NCBI GenBank assembly: GCA_963691815.1
Contig: OY829654.1
Span: 23,249,771 to 23,313,770, forward strand
Reading direction: 5' to 3'
DNA length: 64,000 nucleotides
DNA from: Echiichthys vipera
Taxonomy: Eukaryota > Chordata > Actinopteri > Perciformes > Trachinidae
In this document: in pieces, positions 51,660 through 64,000 of the stretch
Position numbering within the stretch: the stretch's first letter is position 1
Layout of the letters: each line of letters opens with the position of its first letter
The notes under the pieces: model-generated
Told to the model about the DNA's origin: nothing
Databases searched by the model: none
The model's input: only the letters and a program-made list of their open reading frames with translations
Made by a program: the position numbers and the translations under genes

Positions 51660-52094
51660 TCACATTCTATTTAAATTGGCTCCCTTTAGGTCATTTAATT
51701 CCTTTGGACAGTTTCCGGTGTTTGCCCTGCAAGAGGAGATTAGGCTGCAAAACTGAGAATGGGAATAGCGCTCAGTCTCTTTAGCCCGCTTACTAGATTT
51801 TTGCAGAACTTTCAAATGCATCTCAAGCTCTTCGTCAGTGAATGGAGTTTGCTCTGTGTGTCCCATTTGGTCTAGAAAAAGGTTTATGACGGCAACAAAC
51901 ACAGCGACGATGGAGGAAATAAGGCAAAATGGCAGGCACCATTGTAGACGGCAGTGGTCGGTGAGACCACTAAATAAATACCGGAGTGTGGACGGAGAAT
52001 TCCAGACATTGGTTTTACAGATCTCCTGCAATTCACGGCACTTTTTTGTGTAAATTGCCCAACACTGCCCCCACGATTTCTGGTGGTACTGCAA
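51660..52094 (-). other. 144-codon open frame, unknown, possibly repeat-derived
   Basis: The frame starts MQYHQKSWGQCWAIYTKKCR. A central hydrophobic stretch (CLPFCLISSIVAVFVAVINL) could be one membrane segment, followed by a polar C-terminus with four Cys. I recognise no domain, and no splice signals or neighbouring exons support a gene. It is the longest frame outside celsr3 apart from microsatellite artefacts, the intronic frame at 10061-10564 and other intronic overlaps. The adjoining sequence (52095-52235) has the look of a dispersed repeat, so a transposon-derived frame is as likely as a gene. Confidence 0.25.
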
Positions 52095-53421
52095 CGTTTG
52101 GTATGTATTGGGTATCGGTATGCATCCTCAAACTTGCAGGATACAAGCAGAAATAAGGACGTGTATGGACAGAAGGCTCAATCCGTATCCGTATGCGTAT
52201 CTAACCATGAGCATACATGAGCCTTTATACATTTGTATGATGTAGCATTAACACTTCGTGTTAAAAAGCAAGTTGTTGTAGCAGGGCTGAGCACCAACTT
52301 TTAAATGTGGTAAGCAGATATTGTCTTTTGAGTCACCTTATAGTTTGAGTAATTAATTCTGTTTGCTGTCTGTGGCTAATTACTATCAATCCCTGTGTAG
52401 TTTATGATTGTTAAGACGGTTGGAGACACTTTCAAAAATTAACGTTGCATTATTGTTTCATTAACTGCAATTTCACAGTACTTTTAAAGCATCCTAACAT
52501 TTACCAGCTAATTACTTTTTCAAAATGAACAATATCACCGATTCTCTTGAACCAGCAACCTCTCTGTTTCTATTGCCTCTCCATTTAAACCTTTTCTTTT
52601 TGTACCTTCACCTTGTGTCTGTGGTCTGTTTCGATCTTTTCACCAACCCCATACTCTTTTTTTAACACACATGCTTTCTTTGTTCCTGTCCTCCTATTCT
52701 GTCTCTCTCGTATTCATTCCTTATTACCTCTGGCGTCTAGTCATCGCCCAAAGCATTGTGGAAGCTACAAAAATGATGTCATTAATTATTTGGGTAGAGA
52801 TTATGGGATTAAGGCTGTGTGTGAGTGTGCACCCTTGCATATGTGCATGTGAATGCCTTGGTGAGTGTGTATATGTAATCGTGATTGTGTGCTGTATCTG
52901 GTGGCCACATTATCAGATGAGAGCGGCGAGCCTGCATGCATGGACAATTAGTTTTTTAAATTGTTGAAAAAAAACAGGCACAACAAACAATCAAACAAAC
53001 AAAAGAATGCCCAATGACAATAAGGATATGGTGTGAAATAAAATAAAAAGTAAAATAACAAATGACATCCATAAGATCAAACACCCCAATCAAGCATCTT
53101 TGGGATGAGAAAAGATAGTATGATGGTGAATCACTCATGCAGTATTTCTTTTTGCACACTCTGTTTTATTCAGGTCACAGAGTTTTGTGTATGAAAAGAC
53201 TGATGAGGGAGAACGGCAGAGGAGGAGCAGCAATGAAGAAAGTGAGAGGAAAAAACAAGAGAGAGGTGAAATATTAGAAAAGAGATCAAGCAAATGAGAC
53301 AGATACTGGTGAAGAACGCAATACAGAGACAAGTTCAGGGCGTGAAGTTCAGTACAGATGCACATGACGGAGACCATATAAACAAATGTGTTTCAGGACA
53401 CTGTCAGTTAGTGCCAGGTTG

Positions 53422-53424
<3 letters not shown>

Positions 53425-53469
<45 letters not shown>

Positions 53470-53481
53470 TCTCGCTCTCTC

Positions 53482-53570
<89 letters not shown>

Positions 53571-53612
53571 CTCTGTCTCTGTCTCTCTCTCTCTCTCTCA
53601 GTCTCTCTCTCT
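53425..53612. repeat. (CT)n array, about 190 bp
   Basis: CT dinucleotides with CCCT and CGCT interruptions. The adjacent sequence 53700-53930 is purine-rich, so the two could pair. Confidence 0.96.
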
Positions 53613-54693
53613 TTGCGTGTGTGTGAGGGGACTAGAGAGGAGGGCAGAACGGTTTATAGGCCAGCTGTGTGTAGCCTTTTAGTAAGTCAGTGACCTAAAT
53701 CACTAAATAAAGAGAGGGAGAGGGAGAGAGAGGGAGAGTGAGAATAAGAGTGAGAATGAGAGGAGTGTGTGTGTGTGTGTGGGGGGGGGGTCTAGAAGGA
53801 GTGAGGAGAAGACAGAGAGAAGGAGGAAAAGAAAAGAAGAGAAACAAAGGTTGAGGGGGAAAACAGATGTTGATGAAAGGAAGGAAGAGTTGAGAGTGAA
53901 AGCAGAGAGAGAAGAGTGAGTGTGATGACATGCATGAGGCTAAAATTATGCATCACAGACATAAATATCCGCGCTCGTTATTCGTTCTCTGTCTGCTTCA
54001 CATTTTCAGAACAAAAAAAACTTCCAAAGTGCCACGCTGGCTCACAGCCTCTACACAAACGCACAACCGCTCCCTGCAGCCACAGCTTTCTGCCTGTGTG
54101 TGTCTGTGAGTGTTTACTAAACACTGCACCACGCCACAACATGCATAATGGCAGAACAAATAGCCAAAGCACGCCAAGCTGTGAATCTGACACAGAGAGA
54201 GATAACTGGCTTCATTAGGAGAGTAAAGTGCCCTTGACACAAAACGCTACATTAAAAATGTATCACTGGGCTTTAAACGAAAGAAGAGATTCGTCTCATT
54301 ATGTTTTCAGTTTTTTCAGTCCCACTCTTGTGAATAGTGATATCTCTCCCGAAGCCCAGGAGGAGCATTTCTTCAAATGTGGCACAAGGATGAACTGGTT
54401 CAATTTTACCTGACATTGTTTGCCATAACTCAAGAATTCCCAGTTAATTATGACAACGTTTCTCACAAATGTTTAACAGGATAAAATGATTGAAGTGTTG
54501 GTATTTTATATCCAAAAGGTCAAAGGTCAAATTCACTGTGACATTTCATCATGTTTTGTCCATTATTCAACACCAGAACTCTGGTGCAGAAGGGGAGACA
54601 GTTGGTCAGACACTGAATTTGTGACAATAATCTTGAAACTGTTATGATTGTATAGAAAAATACACTTAATACCTTTTATGAAATTCCTCCAAA

Positions 54694-54756
54694 GTTTACA
54701 TCCAAACTGTCCAGACTTAGTACATTATATAATGTCTGGACAGTTTGGATATAAAC
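54694..54756. repeat. 63-nt hairpin, 23-bp stem with one mismatch
   Basis: The arms 54694-54716 and 54734-54756 are inverse complements (17 bp perfect, ATCCAAACTGTCCAGAC, then a mismatch and 5 more pairs). The loop is 17 nt. The stem is shorter than a typical pre-miRNA with its basal stem, so it may simply be the core of a decayed palindromic element. Confidence 0.6.
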
Positions 54757-54859
54757 TCCAACTTGACTTACTTCACTGTGCCATACTGTCACTTAGTTCT
54801 GTAGGAAATGCTGCTACATTTTTAACACCGTTTCAATTATTGCTCCTTCTCACTTATTT

Positions 54860-55125
54860 AGTTTGTACTTATTTTATTTCAATCTGCTGCTAGACTGCAC
54901 AGTGCGTATTGTTGTATATTGTTTATACCTATGCTTAACCACGATGTCTGTTGCACTCTGTCACACTTAGTTAATTGTTTGATTTATTTTACGTTAGCTT
55001 TATTCTGATTTGATTATGTTAGCTTATTGTTACTCTGATCCTTTCCCATCTTTGTATTGAAACTGTTGCACAATAACTTCCCTCGGGATAAATAAAGCTT
55101 CTTGAATCTTGAATCTTGAATCTGG
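54860..55125 (+). mobile_element. non-LTR/SINE 3' end with TTGAATC tail
   Basis: TTCCCTCGGGATAAATAAAG at about 55078-55097 followed by CTTGAATCTTGAATCTTGAATC is the 3' end and short tandem tail of a frequent teleost retroelement. The 5' limit is unclear. Confidence 0.5.
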
Positions 55126-55842
55126 TCGGTGGAGGCATACAGCTGCAAGGTGGTAATTCTAGTTTAATATTGAAATTGAACTATCTAAATAGTGTCAGGG
55201 CTCATTGTACTCATTTGTACCAGTACACAACGTATACAGCTTAGAAAGAGGGAGAATTTGTTATATTTCCACATGTTGCATGATCATGGTCAAAAATTAC
55301 ATTTGTGATTCAGAGCAGGGAAACATACTAAGAGGGATCAAAAACAAGGGCAGAATCCATTAGCATCACTTTCAGGCTTCACATCTGCTTGCTGCCCCGC
55401 CGGCTCAGGACCACTGCACCATCGGGGCTTTGGCACCACTTTCCTACAACGATCATCCAGCCACAGCTTGAGATTCTTTGTTGAGAAAATGAAAGAGAAT
55501 CTCTAATATTTTGGTTTGAGCACCACACACTCTCCCCCCCTCTAGGCTTGAAAGGTGTCTGTAATAGTTTGTTGCTCCTCAGAGCAGTGTTCACATGCAT
55601 TATGGAAAACACACAAGATAAAATCCTGGAAAAAAGTATAAACTACTAGGCAACAGTATGTATCAGAGCTACCCAAAACAAATGACATTGCTGTCTGAAA
55701 GGGTTAAGTTATGTTCAGAATTGTGACGTTCAAATGGTAGTTTACGCCATAGCCATAGACTCCCATCATCTTTTAAAACAGACTTCCACAGAGAGAAACA
55801 TATTAGTGCATGGCTGATCCTGGTCTGTCATACCTGTCAGAT

Positions 55843-56036
55843 CAGGGGTGGGGAACCCTGCTCCTGGAGGGCCACTGTCCTGCATGTTTTAGGTTTCTCT
55901 CTAACACACCTGATTCTAATGCTCTGCTCATTATCAAGCAGCTGAAGCTTATCAGGGCTTTAATTATCGTTAGACTCAGGTGTGCTGGAGCAGGGAGAAA
56001 CCTAAAACATACAGGAGCATGGGTTCCCCACCCCTG
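55843..56036. mobile_element. hAT-type MITE with 8-bp target duplication
   Basis: The 194-bp element starts CAGGGGTGGGGAACCC and ends with the inverse, GGGTTCCCCACCCCTG. The arms share GTTTTAGGTTTCTC and ACACCTGA-TCTAA inward. The flanks TGTCAGAT (55835-55842) and TGTTAGAT (56037-56044) are an 8-bp duplication with one change. No coding capacity. Confidence 0.87.
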
Positions 56037-57584
56037 TGTTAGATCATTGCTGAAAAGGTCCTGGAAAATGACTTCTAAAAGGATTTGTGTTGGCTATATA
56101 TCAAGGCATAAATTGTCCAGAGACAGTTTAGCCAACGTATGATATCTTAGACAAGTTATGCACAAAAATTGTATAATATCTCACTAAATACGACATTCTA
56201 TTTAACAATTTTAGGCATTAAAACCACTTGGTTATGCTTAGAAAAAATGTTATGGCTTGGCTTAGTACTTCCAGGACATGAACACTGGTCCACCATCCCA
56301 ACCCAGCAGTCTCAGTCTTTGCTCTGGACGTAATTTCTACAGTATTAAATATGCGGATTAGACACAAGTTACAGCACAGGACTTTTTGGTAGTCAGGCAA
56401 CATTTTTAGAAAGGGAATGGGGGGAGGGGTGTAGTTCAGGTGAGTTGACAGCAGTTAGCAAGTATTTACACTGGCAGAGTTGTCTGGTACATCTTGAAAA
56501 AGAAAATGACAATACAAAAGAAAGTCATAAAGTGAGAAACATGACTCTTATGAGTTAATAAAAAAGGTTTCTGCTAATGCAGTGTTTTCTCTGAGGCTCC
56601 GCAATCTGGGCAGCTGCCAGGTGTGAATGTGTTGAACGGTATGGAAATAACAAGATGCTGATTAAAAAAAAAAGAAAAGAAAAAGAAAGCATATGCTCGA
56701 TCAGCAAAACCTTTTCCCTGTGTATCTAGAGTTAAGGGTTTTTCTCGGAGGCTTAATCATCCAGGAATGGGTAACAATCCCTTAGCTTGATGAGCCTCAT
56801 GTTGAGTAATTTTCTTCTGTTATAGTAAAATATGTTCTCATGTGAGCGCATTACGGTGTAGCGCTCTTCACAGACGTCAGTGAAACTATCATAATCTTCA
56901 CCCACTTGTGCAAGGCTTTGCCATATTTCCAGTCGAGTAGTCAGGCAGGGTCTAAATGTTCAGGGATATGGTGTCAATGAAACAGAGTGCGCCAGACCGA
57001 AGACACAGTGAAAAATCTGGATCATTTTATTTCTTCCAGTTTCTGCTATCAGGATGGAAAAGCTGTTGGAACAGCTTTTGAAACGTGTAACTCTTGAGAT
57101 CTCATATTATTAGGTCTGCCTGGTATCATTTTGGAATATACATCAATGCAGTTGAAGATAAGAGGTAGTGTTTTCTGAGCGTTTAGGAAATTCAGTAAAG
57201 TAAAATGGAACTGTGTTCATGTAAGCATTCAAAAAGTACTGACCAACAAAACATGCTCATTTAATTCAAATCTGCTGTTTAAAACCTATCCAGGAAGGTG
57301 ACCTGTCAAATGATGCAGACTTACCTAATTGGACAGATTTCCATAATTGTTGAGTAAAAGGAGCCAATTGAGGCCATGTCCAGTTTGTGTAATGCACTGA
57401 TTGGAATTAGTCCAAAGCAGCATGTGATCACAGATGGATTTTTACCAAACAAATCTGAATATTGCTTTCATGGAATGGCTTTATTCACATGATTACATAG
57501 TCAAAAGGTTAGATTATTATAATAGAGCACTTCATTAAATAGTTAATGCTTTCAGCTGGTGGTGCCCTCCTTATACAGCACCTT

Positions 57585-57722
57585 GCCTTTGGACTGTAGG
57601 AGGAAACCGGAGAACCCGAAGAGAACCCAAGCAGACACAGGGAAAACATGCAAACTCCACACAGAAAGGCCAGGAACCCTCTTGCTGTGAGGCGACAGTG
57701 CTAACCACCACACCACCAGATT
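57585..57722 (-). mobile_element. SINE 5' fragment, same family as 29423-29807
   Basis: Read on the minus strand, it runs from TGGTGTGGTGGTTAGCACTG through GCCTCACAGCAAGAGGG and GTGTGGAGTTTGCATGTT to CTCCTACAGTCCAAAGG. That is the tRNA-like head and middle of the SINE; the 3' half is missing. Confidence 0.65.
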
Positions 57723-57974
57723 TATATTTTTATTTACATAGTGTTTAAACAATCATAAGGCCAAAGTCTGGACATTGAAGTCCATTTTTATTTGTACGGG
57801 TCATAGTGTTTCTATTTGCAGGCCTAGATGAATGGTTCCTGATTACACAATATGAACAAAAAGTGTTAAAAGAAATACAACGATGAGAATATCATCTAAT
57901 TCTAATGTATTAAACCCAGTGCTTATGTAATACATCCAGCCCAGTAGCTCAGGAGTTGCCTTCAGATTAGTTTA

Positions 57975-58330
57975 GGTTCTTTATTGTCTCCAAGGGGATA
58001 ATCGTTTTCAGACATGTTAGTTTTTTTTTTTTCATGGCAGCATAAAAAAGAGGCACAACACATGGACATCATATACAGATAACACACCATCTCCCCACAA
58101 TTAACAAATAGACCCTTTTCCACATAGCCATGATTTATATAGTTTAGTTTAGTGCTGTGATGGCTGAGGGGACAAAACTTCTTTTAAAATGGGCTTAGAG
58201 GATTTTGCAGTGCATCATTTGCATACAGTGCCAAAGCAGAAAGTATTTACCCTTTATATAGTGAAGCAGACAAGGGTATGCATGACAAGGTGGTAGGTGT
58301 TTATATAGTGCATCTGACTTTCATGTGGAG
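57975..58330. repeat. interspersed repeat fragment
   Basis: TTTATTGTCTCCAAGGGGATAA at the left and GTGCTGTGATGGCTGAGGGG near 58151 resemble parts of a fish retroelement. Assignment from memory, edges approximate. Confidence 0.33.
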
Positions 58331-61292
58331 ACTGACATTTTGTTTTTTTTACCATAACTATGATCTTTCCATATTCTCATCCATATATAATCATAGTTGC
58401 AGTCATGCAGTGTCCGTCTTCTATCTTCTGAGTGGGTTGATAAAACCAATATAAGTCCAGTGATACCACAACAAAGAGAGGGATAGTGTTTGGGAGGCAC
58501 ATGACATTTTACATGAAAGCGTTTCCAATCTAACCACTGTGAATATGTGGCAGGCATTGTATCCCACTGAGTCAGCGGGACGTACAGGAACCCAGATTGG
58601 TTGTAAATTAGTTACACATGGCTACAGGGACAGACTTCCGCGTTGGACAGAGAAACAACACTGGATGAGGAAATCTTTACTGCAATTATGCTTATGACAG
58701 TGACGCAGTTTGATATTCTGCACAGCTCTGCATAAGGAACGTCTTCAAAGGCATAATGACCTTTATACAGTGACACATCTACATAACAATGCATGTAAAA
58801 ATACTTTCCTTATGGTTCATATATCATGGATGAAAAGAGAACATATGATGGGAATTTACAAAAACAGCAGCCGGGACACTTCTTCTATGTGTTGTAAATG
58901 AAAGCTACTCTATAAATAAACCTGCTTTGGTTCCCCTGATTACTATGGGTATGTCCCTTGTGTCAAAATCTAGGTTCTTTTATGTTTCTTTTTCTATTTT
59001 ATACCCTTTACTTTCACTTTGCAGCTAAGAATTGCAGATTCAAATACATACATTGTTTATTAAATAGTTTTCTTTCTATTCATTTTTCAATTCTTTTTAT
59101 TTCCGGACCAATAGTCCTCAAAAGCCAACCTCTGTTTGTGATAGAAAAACAAAAACAAAACAGAGATGGACAAAATGCTTCTTTGATTCCCATTATATCA
59201 GTGGCAGTTCACAGCAAATCTGTCTCCCTCCCTTTCTCCTGCACACCACTTTTGGACCAGTGCATCGTTTCCCCCATGCCCTACTCCATCTGGATTTCAT
59301 TCAACAGTGCTTCACATCCCTCCTACTGCGGCACACAATAATAACAAAGAGAGACACTCGGAAAATCAGGCAACCAAACTGGTAATCAACCTCTAAACCA
59401 AATCTGTAATCTGACTCTAAGTACCACTCATCACTGGATCCCATTCAATTTCGATCTGTTTCATCCTGGACTTGAGTCAAACCTCATTCGTATTCGGATC
59501 AGCATAGCTCCGTGCAGCTCTGGCTCTGGTTCCTCCGTCGCCCAGTCTGTTTGGCATCAGTGGAGTTGATCTGCAGCCAGAGCTCTGATGGAGATCACAC
59601 CGAATTGGATCAATATCGAATCCAGGAGGGAGAGCTGTGTCTTAGCTGCAATAGGATTACAATAATGCTCAGAGAAAAAGAGGTAACCCCACTTTAACAA
59701 TCTAATTATACTGACATGGTTAGACAAAAAGCTGAAGGTGGACATTAGACAGTATTGGATGAGTATTTAATCCAGCTGGATGACTCCGTCTTTTAACTGG
59801 ACAGCATTAGGAAGTCACTCATTTTGTGCAATAGGATTACAGGATTACTGTAAATCTAGTTACAACAAATAATACAATACATTTTTTAAAGTAGACTTAA
59901 AGTCTATAGCCCCCCGAGGCTGTAAAACACAGTTAAAAAACAAAGTATTAGGGTAAATGTAAAATTAAAATACCGTTTTGCTTTTGTCATTAAGTTGCCA
60001 CTCAAAAAGCCTGAGGGTGGACCCAGAGGAAAGGTCACGCCACCTACTGTGAAAATCAAGAGGCCAATTTAGGATATCTTACGCTCTACTTGATAGCATC
60101 AGCTCTACTTAATGTCTGGTCACTCCATACAGTGGCACAGTAAAGTCACTTAGCATGACACAGCTAATAGACAGATTCTTTCATTTTAGACTCTGCAAAC
60201 AAATGTCTGCGATGCACGTTTTCTAATTGTATGAAGTCATGCATGAAAGCTCAGCATGAGTTTACTTGGCCTTCTCTGAGAAATTACAGTGAGCGCAGAG
60301 ATTTGTGTTGTTGGAAATGTTGGTGGAACCGGAGCTCAATATTAATCAATCTAAGCTGTAGTCAACTCTGGCTGTACATTAGCCCAGCTGTCGAAGTGCA
60401 GTAGTGGTATGCAGCAGTATTTCACTGCACTCCTGCTTGTGTTCATTACAAAGTTCGACTTGAGTGGAAGAGACATCAACAGAAGCAGCTTCAGATGAAA
60501 AAAAAGTCTAGCTGTACTAGGTATTGCGTCGGTTCAAATACAGTTCGATTTGTGACGTTAGGAAATTTCATTGCACCCATCACTTTTATTTCAATCCCGT
60601 GTGTCCAGAAACAGGAGGCGAGATCTTCAGCTGTTCTGACACAAACACAAAATATAAAATATCTGATGTTCCAGTCTTTGTGGCACAGATCTGACAATGC
60701 TGACAGTTGTCTCGGGAGCTGAGTGGGAAGTCTCAGTAGCCAATGACAGACTGCCATTCAGCAAAGCACTAATAACCCTGAAACCCTCTGTTAGTCCCAC
60801 CTGTGCTTTTCTACAGTTAAAACCCAAACGTTTATAATAGCAAAGGCCCATTATACCTATTATAGTAGACAATCTACATATGTATTTCAATCATTCAGCT
60901 GACAGCCTAATTGAAGCAGATACCGGTGTTATTTCTATGGAGGAAACCCATCCCTATAGGGACATAGAAGGAACAGACTTATCTTTTGAACATAATCACT
61001 GATTCAGTGAACATGGCGAGGCCTTGAGATGTGCATTAGAGCGGAACAGAAGGCAGTGCTCAGCAGAACAGAGGGAACATCTCATCTTGTATTCTTTATT
61101 GGTATCTCTAGACTGCAAGGCATTCTAGTGCATTTACATTTCCACATTTACATTTTTAGCCCCATTACACCACACAGCCACTTATCATAAGTGCATCAGC
61201 AGGAGTTTGGGGAGGATCCGAAGATTATTACGTTATGGCAAACCCTTTTAAACAGTGAATGGGGTTCGGAGGTAGATACGTGCTCTCCTTGG

Positions 61293-61515
61293 GGCGGCGG
61301 TAGCTCAGTCTGCGGGGACTCCACACGGAACAAGTACGAAGTGTGGACCGGTAGCTGGAGAAGTGCCAGTTCACTGAGAAAGCCACCAAACCCCCAGCTG
61401 CTCCGCGGCACAATCCTGTGAGGTAACCACCTCACTCTGACATTTCGCCGTGAATATAATGCATGTGTATAGGTCCTGTTTGTGTATATGTGTTTTTGGC
61501 CTGTGTGTATGTGAA
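61293..61515 (+). mobile_element. tRNA-derived SINE with deleted B box
   Basis: The SINE starts GGCGGTAGCTCAGTCTGCGG, a good A box. It continues with GTGTGGACCGGTAGCTGGAG, GTGCCAGTTCACTGAG and CACCTCACTCTGACATTTC, then ATAGGTCCTGTTTGTGTA. The expected B box between the A box and GTGTGGAC is missing, so about 40 bp were lost from the head. The (TA) array follows directly. Confidence 0.65.
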
Positions 61516-61518
61516 TAG

Positions 61519-61519
<1 letters not shown>

Positions 61520-61574
<55 letters not shown>
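61520..61574. repeat. (TA)n array
   Basis: About 27 TA units, the only long TA array in the window, abutting the 3' end of a SINE. Confidence 0.97.
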
Positions 61575-61580
<6 letters not shown>

Positions 61581-61639
61581 TATGCAATTTGGTGTAACAA
61601 ATGATTTATACTTAATTTATTCTAAAATATCTGTATTTT

Positions 61640-62112
61640 TTTATTGTTCCGACTTTAAGAGAATTTTTTGAAAAAAGCAATGAGCAAAATTAGAGAACAC
61701 AAACCATTATGTCAGAAGAGAAGAGTTAAACAATGTTTTCTTTGGACTATAGGATTCAAAAATGAATAGGAAGTGTTGAGGCCCTTGATCTGAATGACTT
61801 CAGCTCATCTGCGCCCACAGGACATCACTAGTTTCTCACACTGCTCTGGTTTGACAGATCTGTAACTGTAGTGGGTTTCTTAGCCATTACGTTGTTGCAC
61901 AAGGATTTTCCAGAGATTCTCTATGGGGTTTAGACAGGGGGCATTCTCTTGCATGAAAGTTGCAGGCTGATTGGGAGAAAATTTCAGTGAAGCTATTGCA
62001 TGTTGCCGAAGGAGGTTCACATAAACATCTGCATTCACCCTGCCGTGTAGCTGAACAAGAGACCCAACTCCTGCTGCAGAAAACATCCCCCAAACCGTTA
62101 CATGACATTGCT
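61640..62112 (-). pseudogene. Tc1/mariner transposase remnant (minus copy)
   Basis: Read leftwards from about 62086, the frame gives MFSAAGVGSLVQLHGRVNAD, VYVNLLRQHAIASLKFS, NQPATFMQENAPC and then directly LNPIENLWKIL. These are the central and C-terminal motifs of fish Tc1-like transposases. The segment normally between NAPC and LNPIENLW is deleted, and downstream the frame is broken repeatedly (EQCEKLVMSCGRR in another frame). It is non-functional. Confidence 0.8.
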
Positions 62113-62420
62113 AAAGTTTGATTTATTTGAGTCCGATGGGAAACATTATGTTCGGCGTCGGACTGGAAACGACTGAGCCTAAACTGTCTAAAGAAGTCAG
62201 TTAAATTTGGAGGAGGAAGTGTCAGAGTCCAGATCTAAACCCCATAGAGAATCTCTGGAAAATCCTTGGCAACAAAGTAAGGGCTTAAAACCCCACTACA
62301 GTTACAGAACTGTTGAAGAGACAGCGTTTTCTGTTGTTCATCGTTTGTTTTTCTCTTTTCATCATGTTTGTTCTTCAGGTTTTTGTGTTGGGATTGGATT
62401 CTGAGTAATTTTCCTCTCAC
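62113..62420 (+). pseudogene. Tc1/mariner transposase remnant (plus copy)
   Basis: Reading rightwards, KFDLFESDGKHYVRRRTG precedes stops. Then VKFGGGSV is joined by a deletion to QSPDLNPIENLWKILGNKVR and a stop. The part missing here, from VWG to NAPC, is the part kept by the minus copy. The segments 62223-62325 and 61845-61940 are inverted repeats of each other. Confidence 0.78.
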
Positions 62421-63084
62421 TCAGGCACAGAACATGTGCACACATTTGTTAACAGCTGCAGACTTTGCCTTGTGTTTTAGAAAGGCACAGTGAGGAGATG
62501 CAACGCATGCGATCATTTGGACTTTGATGCTGCTAGGTCTTTAAGATTAGTTTGGTGTGTGAGGACAACCACAATGTTCAGGGTACAGGAATCAATGAAC
62601 AGCAGCGTTCTCTGACCAAAAACAACAAAGAAAACTGACTGAAGTAGATCCTTGAAAGACGCCTCGGTGACAGTAAATGGCCACCAATCTACCACAGATA
62701 CTTTCAATAATATATTTGGGAAACAAAAATGATCATCTATAATCGTACATTCTTCAATGATACAGATCAAACTGATCATTGAAATTATCTTAATGCTGAT
62801 CTTAATATATGGGCCACATAGATGTAGCCAGAGGTCATCTGTCCTATAAATAACTGCGCAAAATAGGTGGATGTACATAATCTGTGTTGCCTCCCTACAG
62901 TGTGTGACTCATTGTTCGTTCATGTGCTTCCAGTTGGATTCACAATGAAATGCGGCTCAGTCCCATGGTGTAAATGGATGTGTATGAACTGTGGCGGGTG
63001 TAATCATAACCCCAGTCCTGAAAAAAGGAAATTATATCCTGATTAAATATTCAGCGAAACGAGCTGGGCTGTAATAGAGGCTAA

Positions 63085-63256
<172 letters not shown>

Positions 63257-64000
63257 AGGAGAAGTAAGTAGGCCCTGATTTTATATCTGTAATTGATACT
63301 TTTGATAATCATAAGGATTTATAAAGCAGAAATTAATATTCACTTGTTCCTACTTTTCAGTTGGGGTTTGCTCTTTTTTTCATAAAATGAGCAGGCATAG
63401 AGAGAGTTAGTGTGTAACGTCCATTTGCAGACAGGAGTTATTTGAGTTTGGTTCAAGTGGAACTTGACAAATCTTCAGAGAGCATTTGGCAGCGCCTTGT
63501 CTCCACCCTGCTGTGAGAAGGTCGCTAACCGCTGTTCCTGAGGGATGTAACCAAGACTAATCATACATGCTTGATGTTGTGTCACTGCGGCCATTTCATC
63601 ATTGTGTCTCCCCGCTACCTGCTGCCTACTGCTGCTACCTGACTGTTGCTGAGTTATATCCGCTAAAACCAACGCAATGAACTACAGTTCAGTTCAGTTT
63701 TACTTGCTCATCCTGTCTACAGCAAGATGTCCAAAATTCAATTCTTCCTAGTCAAAAAGAACACTTCAAAAGCCCACAATGCCATTCTCCCGAGGACAAA
63801 TTATGTCACTATCACAATTCATGTGTATTGGGCTTTCAATTTCAGAAATCCCCGTTTTGCATGTTTGATATTTGTAAAAGAATTCTTCCTAGGAAAAACT
63901 CCCATTTCCGATGTCTGTACCCCTCCCAGACACACCACCACCACATCCGTAGCGGCTAACTTCCACGGCCCCACCTGCATGGTGCAGTAAAGTAATCTGT

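Overview
The window is vertebrate, almost certainly teleost, genomic DNA with one recognisable protein-coding gene. That gene is the 5' part of a flamingo/Celsr seven-pass cadherin on the minus strand, best assigned to celsr3. A giant first exon (35113-40876) encodes a signal peptide, an unusually long N-terminal region of about 990 residues, and eight and a half cadherin repeats. Exon 2 (15043-15386) finishes cadherin repeat 9 and adds the start of the linker. Exon 3 (12138-12426) carries the first EGF module and most of the second. All three exons join in frame at GT-AG sites (phases 1, 0 and 1). The remaining exons (laminin G, GAIN/GPS, seven-pass domain, cytoplasmic tail) lie left of base 1.

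Layout, left to right: 1-12137 is part of intron 3; 12138-12426 exon 3; 12427-15042 intron 2; 15043-15386 exon 2; 15387-35112 intron 1 (19.7 kb); 35113-40876 exon 1; 40877 to about 41445 the GC-, GT- and CT-rich 5' flank; and from there to 64000 upstream intergenic DNA with no convincing gene.

The non-coding 88% is dominated by two things. The first is dinucleotide microsatellites: more than 20 CA/GT, GA/CT and TA arrays totalling more than 2 kb. The second is fish-type mobile-element debris: tRNA-derived SINEs, hAT-type MITEs with 8-bp target duplications, a TTAA-flanked element, a PIF/Harbinger-like remnant with a Myb/SANT-like fragment, Tc1/mariner transposase remnants and a LINE 3' end. 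The kinds of mobile element, the short-repeat density and the Celsr sequence together suggest a ray-finned (probably percomorph) fish. The species cannot be read from the window.

The most interesting signals are: (i) a 309-nt stretch without any AG upstream of the exon 2 acceptor; (ii) the roughly threefold longer pre-cadherin region of Celsr3, ending in an R-S-R-R site; (iii) a local tandem duplication in intron 1 in which one copy carries a SINE and the other preserves the empty site; (iv) a 414-bp insertion that duplicated 8 bp of a SINE's polymerase III B box; and (v) an inverted pair of Tc1 fragments. I found no evidence of a wholly new gene system.
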